DNA of 64,000 nt from Desmodus rotundus. Its lineage: Eukaryota; Chordata; Mammalia; Chiroptera; Phyllostomidae. The notes under the pieces are model-generated. The model did not search any database and was not told the DNA's origin. It was given only the letters and a program-made list of their open reading frames with translations. The DNA lies in the NCBI RefSeq assembly GCF_022682495.2, contig NC_071393.1, forward strand, positions 98,135,010 to 98,199,009. The letters are read 5' to 3'. The position numbers and the translations under genes are program-made. This document shows positions 24,690-36,130 of the stretch, piece after piece; position 1 is the first letter of the stretch, and each line of letters opens with the position of its first letter.

Positions 24690-25215
24690 CTTTTAGGTTC
24701 TGTAGCTGGACCTAACAACAAAACATATTAACAAGATTGAGAAAAGTATACACACTTTACTTAATAGTTTTACATAAACATAGGAGTCTTCAAAAGGAAA
24801 ATGAAGACCCGAAGAAGCCATTAGGCCCCAAATCTTATATACATTTAAAAACGAAGCACAATACACCATACAGATGTGACGAGACGAAGGGGCTTGGGCT
24901 AGGGGCAGTGAATTTGGGGCCAGTGACTAGGACATACCTGGGGGAAGTGAAAGGAAGACAAGCGCTGTTTGAGTGGGTGGGTGTGTTGGCACGGGCCCAT
25001 TTTGGCACCGTCTCCCAGTCTCTGGTGATAAGAACGTTCTTCTCTCCCTGGTGGGGCAGGGGAGGTGGGGGAGCACGGGGAGGCACCTTTCTCAGGGGAA
25101 AATTAATGACCTGATTTCAGGTAGAAAGGGGGAAATCAGAGAGCCTTTCTGTATCTGCTGTTCCTCAAGTGCCTTCAGCTGAAAATAATCAATAATTTGG
25201 GGTGGCATGTTCTGA
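24690..25215. other. Unassigned repeat-like sequence
   Basis: The text 'tcagctgaaaataatcaata' then 'atttggggtggcatgttctg' seems familiar from old mammalian LTR-type repeats, but I cannot name it. The 125-codon ORF here (24737-25114) ends in a glycine/arginine-rich chance run and has no domain. Confidence 0.3.
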
Positions 25216-26620
25216 AACTCCTTCATGCACCCTCAATAAATATCTGTTAACTGGCTGACTTTGTGAGAATAGAATACTAGAGAAGCCCCAGATTCAAGTC
25301 CCATTTCCAATGAGATTTCTCTCGAACGGCTTCCCTGGCTGAGACCAGGGCAAAACCAGATTCTCCAGTGCTGCACACTGGCCAGGATCTGAGCAGCCTG
25401 AGCGCCCACGTCGATGTGGGGAGGGATGTGGGTTGGGGCTGTCAGAACAGCCTCTCAGGGGAAGACTCCCACAGCAAACTCCACTTTACAAAACCAGCAA
25501 TGCCAGAAGCACACCCGGGAGGCAGGGGAACAAAAACTGCAGCAGTGTGGGTGAGTTTCAGATCTGAAAACGCAACCAGCTGCCCAGTGTTTGGGAAGAA
25601 AAAGTAGGTCACTGTCTTCCCTCGGTCCAATGACGTCCCCAGGCCCTAAAGGGGAAGGAAGAATTGTGTGATCTCTGGCGTCACAGGCTGTGGGCAAGTT
25701 TGGTCACGCTCAACTTTATGAGAACTGCTTGCTCCACATCTCCTCATCTTTAAGACTCCCTAAAAAGTCAGGAAACGATCAGTCCAACCTGGTCAGCCTT
25801 TAGCTCTTGGACAGAGGGTCTTGCTGAAGCCAGGTTTTTAAGCAAGTCTATCTGAGCACCACACGAGCAAAAAGGAGGGACCCAGAATCTAGAATGGCTC
25901 CCAAACCCTTGCTCCCAAACCCTCCATTTTAAACTTAAGGAAGGAGCATTCCTTTACCTGGCCTGGGACCACAGGATTTTAAAGGAGAGGGCACGAAAGA
26001 GGGAGAGATCGTGGGAGACCTCAAGCCAAGTGCTGCCTTGAAGCTCCTGAGAAGATCCGCGAACAGAGCTCCCTCCAACTTCCCCAGCCCTGGGGGAAAC
26101 GAGAACAGGATTGAGAAATGAAGACATGTCTCTAATGCGGCAGACAAACAGTCACCCTCTGCATCCTACCCCTCCACGTTCACCATCCTGTTTAGTCATA
26201 ACAATGAAGCATACTTCAGCCACTTCTCCTTCTGGCTGAGAAGCCGAGTGTGACATTAGCCCTGGGCATGATGTGGGGATTTTCCTGGGGCAGGTCTGAG
26301 ACGATGAGGTGCTGGAGTTGTTTCCTCCTAGTTTGCAAGAGTTTGATTATTAAATATTCAAGAATTTGGCGAGCCATTGTTGAACCATTGGTAACTTGAC
26401 ATCTGCCATGGTACGTGTATTTACACTATGGAATTAGGCAAATCTTACAAATTGACTTTCCCCGCCTTTTTTAAAGAGAGCTGCTTTACCAGCACACAAT
26501 GCACTCCTCATGCAGGGGCTCTGAGAGGACCTGAGGAGAAGGCAGGAGACAGAGGGTGTTTAATGCTTCCCCAACGTCTTTGTCACATCTCCCTTCTCTG
26601 CTCTCCACACATTTCCTTAG
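25216..26620. other. Region upstream of the putative exons; one weak exon candidate
   Basis: From 25970 to 26119 a plus-strand frame stays open with coding-like codon use and several CpG: it reads DFKGEGTKEGEIVGDLKPSA, then ends ENRIEK and a stop. It follows an AG (25972), but no good splice donor in a compatible phase is visible, so I do not call it a gene. Other sequence here shows nothing I can name. Confidence 0.25.
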
Positions 26621-26912
26621 GGTCAGTGTTGTCTCCGTAGAAACACCTACAGATTCCACTTCTGCTTTGTCAGAGACCATGAAGAAGTTGACTTTCATCG
26701 CCCCTGGGCTGAAGGACTCCAAGATCACAACCTCCAAGAGCAGCAGGCCCATTTTCTTGCAGAAAAGAAGAGAGAAGAAAAAGCTGAGGAGCTCCCTTTA
26801 ACGGCGACAAACCCATGGAAAAGTAGACATGGGCAGCCTGAAAATCAAAGATTGGCTTCCTTCAAATCCCCTGATAAAATCGACAATCCACACTTGCTGA
26901 TTAAAGCCACAG
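26621..26912 (+). CDS. Putative penultimate coding exon of an unrecognised protein
   Basis: An open frame of 97 codons plus one base, bounded by splice-like signals. On the left is a pyrimidine-rich tract 'tgctctccacacatttcctt' followed by AG at 26619-26620. On the right is CAG|GTGACG with the junction after 26912. The reading frame runs from RRNTYRFHFCFVRDHEEVDF through HRPWAEGLQDHNLQEQQAHF, a charged helix-like segment AEKKREEKAEELPLTATNPW, then FKSPDKIDNPHLLIKAT. No membrane segment, signal peptide or known catalytic motif is visible. A second acceptor, 'ctgctttgtcag' ending at 26673, would give a shorter exon in the same frame. The exon ends with one base of a split codon (phase 1), which fits the acceptor at 28240. 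I do not recognise the protein. Upstream exons and a start codon are not identified, so this is partial. It could also be a fossil gene, but no internal stop or frameshift is present before the donor. Confidence 0.5.
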
Positions 26913-28240
26913 GTGACGTTTCTTAGGTAAGTGGATCCCTCTGCTTCAGATTCATTTTCAGAGGTCACAAAAGGTTGAAAGGAAACAAATTATTTTTCAT
27001 GAAAAAGATAACAAACGAAACCAAGACTGGTATAGAGAAAGTTTCTTAAACTTGACTGCGCCGGCCAACTTGGGGACGGGGTGCTTGCAGAAACAGATTT
27101 GCGGGACTTTCTCTGAGAAATTTAGATTCTGGAGGCCTGCAAAGGGAGCCAAGAACCAGCCTTTTGAACAGCTCCCACTCCCACCCCATCATTCTGCTGT
27201 GGGTGGCCTGAGGTCTTCACTTTGAGAAACTGGTCTGAAGAGGCTCCTCAGGAGGCATTTTGTAGATGGGAGCTGACCCCTGAGTAGGACCCTGCTCAGT
27301 GACCAGGCCCTGCCTTGTCTCAGTTTCTGATCCTCAGGATTCATCCCCTAGGACATGTGGGCCCAGCATTGTGCCGAGAGGCATGGGACTGGCACACAAA
27401 CACAGCTGAGCATTCCATGTCTCACCACTGTCAGTAAGGAACGGGGTGGAGCCTGGGAAAGGTAGTCCTGAGGCACTGAGAAGAACAGCTGAGATGACGG
27501 TGAACTTTTGTTTCTTGGCACAAGTGCACGAAAGCCTTTTCCCCATGGTCTCAGAGAACCCTCTGGGAACTGCTGAAAGCTACCAGAAGTCGTTTTTTCT
27601 TCTTGGAAGTGCCTTAAGAATTTAGATTTATAAGGCTTGGCAAAATGTATTTCAATAAGTCAAATCCACTTGCAAAGGTGAGGTGGAAAGGGACTGTGAC
27701 GTCCCGCAGATGTGCTCACTCTGGAGAGAGCTACTGATCCACAGTTGACCCGCTTCCCCAGCCCTAGATCCCACCTCTAGGAAGATATCCCACTCCCCAT
27801 TCAGATGGCCCATCCCTGCCAGGTGGTGTCATGGCAACAGAGAAAAAGAAAACATGTGAAGCTCCACCTCTGCACATTGTATACTCTGTCATCAGAGGAG
27901 AATTCTACTGCAGTCCTTCCTTGGCTGTGCTCTTTATAGTTCTGAGCCACTTCCTGTTTCCATTTCTAGGTCATACACTGAGCTTACAGTTGCTGTGATT
28001 CACTCACCCAGGAGGCTCTGCTGTTCTCTCTCCTCGGAGACTATTGCCTCTCAGGGATGGATCAGAGAGGGCAACATGGAAAGACAAGGTCTTGGTCCAT
28101 TCTTAGGAAAACATACACACTATCCTAGGCTTTTCAGAATGCTTGTGCTTAGGCCCAGAAACTCGGCATGCCTGGAAAATCTGTGACTTGCTTGGTTTGC
28201 ATTTTCTTCTGTACTGACGACGAGGTCCTCAGTTCCCTAG
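26913..28240 (+). other. Putative intron between the two coding segments
   Basis: 1,328 bases starting GTGACG and ending in 'ctcagttccctag'. Fourteen bases into it, at 26927, lies a perfect GTAAGT donor consensus whose upstream three bases are TAG, an in-frame stop (26924-26926). I saw no repeat that I can name inside. Confidence 0.4.
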
Positions 28241-28401
28241 AGAGGCTGAACAAGTACAATTTAAAAAGGCGTTTTGCCAAAGACCTCACTGGAAACCTTG
28301 CTTTGCCAAGGGGCCAGGCCTACCAGACAACCATCAGGCGACAGCGAGTACTCCTTGAGGAAGACACGAACGAGAAGCCATTCAAAACCATTGTCTTCTA
28401 G
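28241..28401 (+). CDS. Putative terminal coding exon of the same unrecognised protein
   Basis: Begins after an AG at 28239-28240 with a loosely pyrimidine-rich upstream tract 'ttgcattttcttctgtactg'. The first two bases (AG) complete the codon started by the final G of the upstream segment, giving Glu. The frame then reads RLNKYNLKRRFAKDLTGNLA, LPRGQAYQTTIRRQRVLLEE and DTNEKPFKTIVF before TAG at 28399-28401. The segment is basic, followed by an acidic patch, and has no known domain that I can identify. The open frame also extends upstream of this acceptor (DDEVLSSLE), so the exact start of the exon is uncertain. Joined to the previous segment it makes about 150 residues of continuous C-terminal sequence. 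No AATAAA polyadenylation signal was noticed close downstream. Confidence 0.5.
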
Positions 28402-29195
28402 AAACTAAATTTCAAAATGAGGAGGAAACCACAGCTCATATGTAAGCTGGTGTTCAGCAACCTGGGTTCACTTGAAGGCAGACAAGAATAGGCTTTGCAC
28501 AGCTGTATTGCCTTCCCATTATGATTCCTAACAGTTTACTCATTGGGGAAAGATTATTCCAGTGGAATGGTGAGTACTAAGGATGAGGCACTGGATAATT
28601 TAGTCAAGGTCAATGTGCCAAGTCAGCATGAGGGTGCTATATTTGTCTCCCAACTTCGTTCTTTGACTGTGTGTGTGTGCGTGAAAATGTATGGGAAGCT
28701 GGAACACAAACTGAGATGGTGCAGAAAATGCAGGGCTCCGATCTTTTTTCCCTTGTCCCTGAAGAAGCCATACATTCAGGATGATGCTGGGGCCAGGCCT
28801 TGGTGCAGGGTCCCTGCAAGGGTCACCAAGGCTGCAGACACATGCACACCACATCTTATTCTACAGCAGAGAGAGGGGGAAAAGCAGGCAGAGAAAGACC
28901 CAGAAACACAGGCCAGCTGAGGAAATAGGACTGCTGTCCTGAAAGCAGTCTGGGATGCAGAGCCCTGGCTTCCTAGAGGCTCTCTAGGTCCTGATTGCAC
29001 TGAGATTATCTCCAGAGAGAAAAATAGGTGCTCTGAGTCTACTTGTGCAGAGAAACAACCACATCACATGCAGATCTACAGATAACAGAACACAAAAATA
29101 GAGAGCATAGGAAAGTAGGAACTCTCATACCCTGATGGTGGGAAGGTAAACTGGGGAAACTTGGTTTGTTGGCAATTTGGTAATTTACATTTAGG
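28402..29195. other. Possible 3' UTR or intergenic sequence
   Basis: Follows the putative stop codon. A 125-codon ORF (28543-28920) is open here but has a 'tgtgtgtgtgcgtg' simple repeat inside and no domain, so I treat it as chance. Confidence 0.35.
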
Positions 29196-29645
29196 GCAGA
29201 GACAATGCTCCATATTCACCAAACTCTGTCCCCCTGTCCCCTGGACACTCAGGAAGACTACAGTTCCCAGATGCTCTTGCAGTTAGAAAGTGGTCATGTG
29301 ACTGAGTTCTGGACAGCTGAAAGGTGGACAGAGGAAGAGATGTGAGTTACTTCCAAGTGTGGCCCGAAAACCACCTGTGCAATTTTCCATTCTCTCCTCT
29401 CTGCTGTTGGACTCTCTCTCCTTTGTCTTTCAGCTGAGCTCAGAAGACCCAGTGGAGAACTCCAAGGCCCTGGAAAATGGGGAACAAGTCCTGGTTCCAG
29501 AGGACTGTGCAAAGCACCCTCCACCCACAACCAGATGACTACACTGAATTGTAACACAAGAGAGAAATAAATCTTTATTGCGTTAAGCCACTGATATTTG
29601 GGGATTTTGTTAGAACATTTAGCCTACCCTGACTAATGTAGTAAC
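29196..29645 (+). repeat. Old LTR-type repeat
   Basis: 'ctacagttcccagatgctct', 'gtggtcatgtgactgagttc' and the right end 'tctttattgcgttaagccac' with 'ctgatatttggggattttgt' and 'taccctgactaatgta' are typical of a MaLR-like mammalian LTR. The AATAAA at about 29568 belongs to it. Confidence 0.5.
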
Positions 29646-29669
29646 AAAATCCTTATTACCGTCCATAAG

Positions 29670-30075
29670 CTTTGACCTAGCAATTACATTCTTTGGAACA
29701 CTTCCTAAGGAAATAATTAAGAATAGTCACTATAGTGTTGCTTATAATAGCAAAAAAAAGTAAACACTGATCTCCAATAATAGAAGAGTCTTTATATAAA
29801 TAATAATATAGCCTTGCAAAGAAATATTAAACACTTAATACCATTGAAATGTATTTATTAACATGAAAAACCTTCATGACATAGTGTTACATGAAAAACA
29901 GCAAGGAACGACACGGAAGGTAGGACCCTATAATCACATCAATATCTGGCACTATACCAAAATAACAGTGATTATTTCTGATAATAGCACTATGGGTTGC
30001 TTTTAAAAAATTGTCTTTTTATGCAGTTTTATGCTTTTTTATACAATAAACACATATTATTTGAGTTAAAAAATT
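29670..30075 (+). repeat. Old L1 3' UTR fragment
   Basis: 'ctttgacctagcaattacat', 'agtgttgcttataatagcaa', 'gttacatgaaaaacagcaag' and 'gattatttctgataatagca' follow the standard order of old L1M 3' ends (tagcattgtttataatagc, gttaagtgaaaaaagcaagg). The end near 30060 is 'acaataaacacatattattt'. Confidence 0.7.
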
Positions 30076-30108
30076 TGTCAAAGTAGCCTGCTGGAAATGG
30101 ATGGGTCT

Positions 30109-30163
30109 CCTTTGAACTTGAAGCCTGGCCTTGCTCTCTCTGTGTGTAAGTGTAATGTGTGTG
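30109..30163 (+). repeat. 55-bp direct duplication, copy 1
   Basis: 55 bases identical to 33289-33343 (starts cctttgaacttgaagcctgg, ends gtgtaatgtgtgtg). Same orientation, exactly 3,180 bp apart. Flanks differ immediately on both sides. Confidence 0.95.
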
Positions 30164-31385
30164 AAGGAAACCCAGGTCCCTTGGATACTCTATGGGTTAG
30201 GGGCTAAAACTCCACCACTCCTACGGGTGAACATCTGTTGATCCTATCTACCAGGAGTAGCTCTTAAGCCTTTCACTTAGCTTCAGGGCTCAGTTGCACA
30301 GACAAACTGCCCTGGCTTTAAGGAAGGAGGTTCCTTTTCATCACAATGTTTTCCAGGATTTCCTCTAAAATTTGATGTGGCTCAGAACTTTTTTCTTTTG
30401 GGGTTCCAATCAGGATGATTTTAGAAACCAGCCACACATCTCCCTTCTCCCAAGACAAACTGTGTGATGTAGACCATAACCACGCTGCAGAAAGCAGGAC
30501 AGGAAATTACACTCTAACTATAGGTCTTTATTCACAAACCCAGCAACCTCACCACAAAATACACTGAGAGAGCCCTGAAGCCTTCAGGCCCTGACTTACA
30601 AGATCAAAGAGTCATACGCAATCTCTCCAAGTGAACTTTGAACAAAAACTAACATTGCAGGTTTTTGTTTTGACCTTCCAACCACATGGTCAAGCCAGAA
30701 TTAAGTTGAAACTCCAACTTTCTTCCTGCTGAATTACTCCCTGCCCTTTTCAACAGACCTTCACACAGAGAATAAGTCACTGAGGTTTCCTGTCGAGGAA
30801 GGTTCTCTGGGTTCTGTACGGGGATCATATACTAACACAACCCAAGAACAAGTTTTGTGTATAGTAGGACAAAGATATTTTAGTTGAATTCAACATCTTT
30901 TTGGCAAATCACCTGTCCCCAAACTGAAGACATGTAAGGAAAGGATGACTTATTTTTAACAGGAGATTCTGATATATTGCATAGGGAAGACAAAACAAAT
31001 GAAGACCAAAGTCTGAAGACCTGAGAGTGTCCACAAGAAAACCTTAGTAATTCTTCTCTGTTCTCCACAACTCAAATCCTACCTGCCCTTCAAGGCCCAG
31101 ACAAAGAAAATACTCACAAATTTCTCCGTGAGCAGGTCAGCGTACACCAGTGTTTTTCCTATTTCTGAACCCCTTCCCAGTGGAAAGGTGGTAACACCTA
31201 ACCTGAGTGCCGCAGGCTCTGAGTGGACGCCTTCTGGGCCAGTGCAGTGAGATTCGCATTAGTGTCTGGTTTAGGAGTGCTTGGGTCTCTTCCCACGGAG
31301 GGTCTCCGCTCCTTGAAGATCTCTTTTCCTCCAGGAATTGAGAACCTATTAGATAGTACTAGCTAAACACACGGTGTTGGAGCTA
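30164..31385. other. Non-coding stretch, nothing assigned
   Basis: No exon, RNA gene or nameable repeat seen. ORFs are below 65 codons. Confidence 0.4.
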
Positions 31386-31512
31386 CTGTTCTGTGATCTT
31401 GAGCAAGTCACTTGTTTTCTCTGTGCCCCGTTCCTCATTTGTAAAATGGTGTTAATAGTTGTGAGAATTCAGAGAATCCATGTAATACACTTCAAACTCA
31501 AATAACAGTGTT
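31386..31512 (+). repeat. MIR SINE fragment
   Basis: 'gtgatcttgagcaagtcact', 'gttcctcatttgtaaaatgg' and 'tgttaatagttgtgagaatt' match the central and right part of sense MIR. Confidence 0.6.
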
Positions 31513-31529
31513 TCTATTTTTAAAAATAG

Positions 31530-31985
31530 CCCCCAAATTCTTTGACACACTTTCCATGCCGAGGTAGTGCTCTAGGTCAGCTCTCAAATCTGGTCTCTGA
31601 AACTGACCAATAGAATGTGGGTCCAGGATGCCATGCCAGTTGCCGGCCTCCAGCCTTCAGAAATGGGGAGCTTCCACATCCTGCCTTGCTCTCCGGACCC
31701 AGACACCATACTGTGAGGGAGCCCGGCCACGTGGACAGGCGTGTTCTGGCGGAAAGCCCCAGATGAGATAAAAGCCAGCGTAAAAGCAGAGCAGCTTTTG
31801 CAATGACTCCAACTACAACCACCATTGGTCTGTAACCACGAAAATTAGAGATCAGAAACTCTGAGTAAGAACTGCCTAGCTGATCCCAGTTAACCCCTAG
31901 AACCGTGAACCATAAGAATGAAATGATTGTGGTTGTTTTAAGTCACTAAGTTTTCTGGTGATCTTTCCCTCAGTGATAGATGTCT
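31530..31985 (+). repeat. MaLR LTR (MLT1-type)
   Basis: 'agcccccaaattctttgaca' at the left, 'gaccaatagaatgtgggtcc' and the right end 'gtggttgttttaagtcacta' with 'gttttctggtgatctttccc' match MLT1 LTRs. Solo LTR. Confidence 0.65.
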
Positions 31986-32995
31986 GAAGCCTTCCCTTGT
32001 TGCTTTAAGGTCTCACATTGGTCCATGAGTGATCTTAGCCCTCACTTGCTGGTCCAGGGGGACACTCGGTCATGCTGCTTCTTCCTCCCCAGCTTTGTGC
32101 AGCTAGGTGTGCCCTTCCCCTCCCTCCACCCAGAGATGCGTGTAGGTTTCCCAATCCGGCTGCAGAGCTGACTCAAGTTTTCTCCCCAGAGGAAACTTCT
32201 TAGCTCCCATGTTAACCAGTGCATTCAAAGACCACGACAGAATAGCTCCTGGTGCGTGCTGCCACCTTCCGTTCTCTGCGTTTTCCCTCTGTTAGAGCCT
32301 GTTCTCCCAAAAAGAATGTAAGCTCCTAGAGAGCAGGCACCCTACTTTAATTTTAATTTTTGTACAATGTTAATTTTCTTTTTTGAGAAAATTTTAACTT
32401 TTTGAGAACAAAAGTGATCACAACTAGTTGCAACCAGTTAAAAGCCTAAGTCTATGATGATTCTCCACAGGGACAAATAGTCAAATATGTGCTAGAGGAA
32501 AATTACACTGCCAATATGAGTCTTCTGATGCCCAAATTCTCAATTTAAAAAAATAGTAGATGAGGCTAAATCATCCTATTGGGTGACTAGGGTGAAAATA
32601 GGGTGAAGATGGTTCATATAAAATGAAAAGTCCTGGGGTTAACAGGTAAAATTTCTTTGATTGTTTCAATGTTGTCTCCTTACTGGAAAATCAAGTATTT
32701 ACTATATTCCACCCAAGATGTAAGAAATACTTTACGTGCTGAGTTGATAACTGCAAAAATCTTGACACTTAGGTCTGGTACCGAAGTCAGACCTGAAGGA
32801 TGTTCAGTGGCTGGGGTGGGGGCTGGGGGTGTTGGTGCTCCTGGGGAGCTCATCCACAAGTCTCTGCCTGGAAGCATGTTACACGACCTCTCCTGCTCCA
32901 TGGAACCATCTCCGTAAGTCTCTCTGTCTGTTGCCAACCAAGAAACTTAACATGATCCACAACGATTGTCTTCTGTGGAGCAATCATATGCCTCC
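31986..32995. other. Mostly unassigned; small L2-like scraps
   Basis: 'gaatgtaagctcctagagag' near 32316 is the L2 3' phrase 'gaatgtaagctccatgaggg'. The remainder is unassigned. No exon supported. Confidence 0.4.
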
Positions 32996-33260
32996 ACCAC
33001 CAGCCCCTCCTCCAGGCGGTGTTAGTGGTGTCTTTTCTGTGCTCCCACAGCCTCCAGTGCTTTCGTACTTTTATCCCAACCCCTACTCTGCCTTTCGGTG
33101 TCTGTGTACGTCTCTCTCTCTCTCTAACAGACTGAGCTTCTTGAGGGCCTTGACAGCCATTGAGGGTCTAAAGTTTTTCTCTTCCTGCTCCCTGGCAGTA
33201 GCAGGATCCCCTTGGTGAAGTTTTAAATGAATAAGTGAGTGAGTAAATGAATTGAGGAGT
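32996..33260 (+). repeat. L2-like 3' fragment
   Basis: 'actgagcttcttgagggcct' resembles the L2 3' phrase 'gagctccttgagggc'. The right part 'aatgaataagtgagtgagta' resembles the terminal 'tgaatgaatgaatg' of L2. Confidence 0.45.
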
Positions 33261-33288
33261 GAATATACTTTCCATTATTTCCTTTCAA

Positions 33289-33343
33289 CCTTTGAACTTG
33301 AAGCCTGGCCTTGCTCTCTCTGTGTGTAAGTGTAATGTGTGTG
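33289..33343 (+). repeat. 55-bp direct duplication, copy 2
   Basis: Perfect copy of 30109-30163. It lies just right of an L2-like end; copy 1 lies just right of an L1 3' end. No other similarity between the two neighbourhoods was found by eye. Confidence 0.95.
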
Positions 33344-35624
33344 CTTTTTCCCAAATGCGCCCTGTGTTTCCTTGTCTCTGAAGGGACCTGGTTTTATGTG
33401 TTTCTGGAAGCCTTCCCAGTGCACAGAGTAGTGTAGCAGCAAGGCCGGCTGCATAATTTGTAGGATCCAGTGAAAAATGAAAATGTAGGGCCCCTAACTC
33501 AAAAATTATTAAGAATTTCAAAATAGTGACAGCAGAGCACTGTACCACGCGCGGGGTCCTTTTAAGGGCCAGGCCCCGGGTAACTGTGTCACACAGCCGT
33601 GAAGCGGGCCTCTGTAGCAGCTGCCTGTTCTTTGTATCAGCACTGCATGCCATGTCCCTGCTCCTGGTAGCTGTGGTTTTCATTTGGGGAGCCATCCTTT
33701 CCTAACTGTGGGGCTTGGATGGGACTGTCTACCCCAAGAGGGAACATGTGATCCAGTTGTGACCAATGAGAGCATCACATCCACTTCACCATGATTACTA
33801 CAGGGATAGGCAAGTGACCACCTGTGAGAACCATACCTCAGAAAGGTGTTCTTTTTGTGGGTACTAAATTGGCAGGAAATAAGCCTAGAGCTTTTTGGAG
33901 TCACCAGTTGGGGAAATCTTGCCTAAGACAAAGCTGATACTGAAAAAAACCGAGAACTCAGAAGATGGAGTAGTGGGGAATGTGATTCCTGCCAACATCA
34001 TTTAAGCCGCGGATTGAGCTGACCCTCCAGACTTTTTTCTAATTTGTGTAAACCCCAAAATTTCCTTCGTGGCCTAAGCCAGCTTACCTCAGATTTCAGT
34101 GCCCTGTAATCAAAACAGACCTGACAAATGAGTGGGAACTTAATAAATACCTCTCAGTTTGAATAACAGACCAGAAGGGCTTGAAGGAAACCATTGTTAC
34201 GGTTCTATTACCCGTCCTTTGCTTAGTTCCATTTGACTTGAGAATCAGGGCAAGAAATTGAGTAGCCCAGAGAGACTGTGACTGGGTTATTAAAATGGGA
34301 ATTTAATAGTACGTGAAGGAGTTATCTGTTCCTCATGCTCATTGTTTTATGTGTAGACAGAGACAGGAATGAGGAGCATGGGCTAGAACTTGTCTTTGCT
34401 TTGGAGATTTGAAAACAAAGTGTTTATGTTAAACATGTTTTACTTTGATAACATGAAAGAATAATAGTACAGTTTATTGTTTTAAAGGCTTTGGAAAGAT
34501 GTGACTAGGGTCAGTTTACCTTGCTGCAGACTTTTAGGGTACCAGTCCCATACGGTTAACTCGGATCAGCCATGATCCTTCTCCTAAAGCCAAGCTTCTC
34601 AGAGTCTAGAAGTGGGGGCCCTGCAGCTCCTCCCCGGGCCTCAGCCTGCCTGCTCTGCCCCTCTCTGCTCAGAGCTGCACGTCAAGGCCAGCAGGGCACT
34701 GGGGTGTTTACTAACTTGGGCCTAACCACGCCCCACCTGCATCCTTTCGTCAGTTTCATTTGGAATCCTGAGAAAGGGTCTCAGATTGCTGACTCTACTG
34801 CCAACAGCAAACATTATTTATCTTCTGGATGGGTTGGCAGGAAAACCAAATTTTTTTCTCTCCAGGTCAGCCAAAATCTTGAGGCCAGTTAACTTCCCTC
34901 ATGATCTCATCGGTCATCCTTCACTTCTACTCTGAGTGAAAGCCTCATCGGTGTCCTGCTCGACTCAGCGCAGCATTGTTCTCTGCGTCCACCCCCAGAC
35001 TTGTCTCCCACTGCGGCCTCCCCTCACAACCTTCCTCAGGGCTGCCCTGCTCCGTTCCATGGGGAACTCTCTCTCCATCCTATTCTCTCAGGCTCTTCAC
35101 TGAATGCTTTATGCCTTCATTGAAACTAGATCTTTCCAAGGATATCTACCACCTTCCCCCAGGGGCCTCTTCACAGCTCTCAAGTGGAAACTTCCAGAGA
35201 CTCTCCCTACAGCTATCGCCCTGGGAAAGTTTAATTTTCTAATAGGCGTCTCAGCCAATATCCTGGCATCAAGTTTGTTTACCAGCTCAGCCTCAGTGGT
35301 CTTTGTCTTCTCTCTACTTCAGGCATGTTCCTATCCTGTATATCCTCAAAACTCAGCAGTGAAATGTTAAACTCCAGTATCTCGGAACTTATTTAAACAC
35401 ACACACACATGCATGTTTTATATCTTACTTTCAAACTTCAGTTCCCTGTAACCGGCATTCATACTGTCAAACATCAGCATTTCTGCTTTATTGAGACTTC
35501 TAATCAATGGTTAACTCCATTTTCCTCAAACTCACATATTCAACGAACATCTAGTGAGTCTATGTCTATGCCAGGTATGGCCAGGCAAAGCTCTCGAAGC
35601 TTCCTTCTGTGGGAGGATGTTTCA
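33344..35624. other. Non-coding stretch with weak repeat-like parts
   Basis: 33690-33950 contains 'gaacatgtgatccagttgtg' and 'accaatgagagcatcacatc', reminiscent of an old LTR-type repeat. 34960-35370 is pyrimidine-rich, cDNA-like text ('caactc...cagccaat') of L2 flavour. Neither can be named securely. No exon with splice support. A short AC run lies at 35398-35408. Confidence 0.35.
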
Positions 35625-36065
35625 GTTACCTATTGCTGTACAACAGAACACCAACACTTCGACTTCAAACAGAAGGGTTTATTAGACCTCGCAGTTCTCT
35701 GTCAGGAACTGGGGCAGGGCCAGGCTGGGCAGCCCTGCTGCTGCTCTAGGGGTCAGCTGAGATGGTTCACTCGGTGACATTCACCATCACTGCACGTCTG
35801 TCCCTTCAGTGATCCTCCACACAGAAGCATGGACTTCCTCCCCGCATGCTGGTCTCAGGTAGTCACACTTGTTACACAGCAGCCAGCCCCCAAGAATAAA
35901 ACTGGAAGCCGATCTGACAAGCCTCTCCAAAGTGAAGCCCAGAATTGCACAGCGTCTTTCTGCTGAATTTGGTCAGTGAAAGCCAGTGATAAGAAGTCGT
36001 AGGCCAGTTCAGATTCAGTGGAAGGGGAAACAGACTCTACCTCGTGACTGGTGAGCCGGCTCATG
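35625..36065. repeat. Old interspersed repeat, family A
   Basis: Clear opening 'ttacctattgctgtacaaca' (type phrase 'ctattgctgtgtaacaa'), then 'tcaggaactggggcagggcc' and 'gggtcagctgagatggttca'. The right end 'ggggaaacagactctacctc' matches the type phrase 'ggggaaatagactccacctc'. Confidence 0.6.
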
Positions 36066-36130
36066 AATACAGTGAGAAGGAATCACCGGCAGCTATTTTT
36101 GGAGACAATCAACTACAGAGGAAGGAGACC

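Noticed and set aside
26556..26801. 81-codon ORF METPTDSTSALSETMKKLTF in a different frame over the putative exon
   Set aside because: It crosses the pyrimidine tract and acceptor; the frame bounded by splice signals continues further and joins in phase to 28.2 kb.
28543..28920. 125-codon ORF just after the putative stop as a further exon
   Set aside because: It contains a GT simple repeat and lacks good splice sites; no domain.
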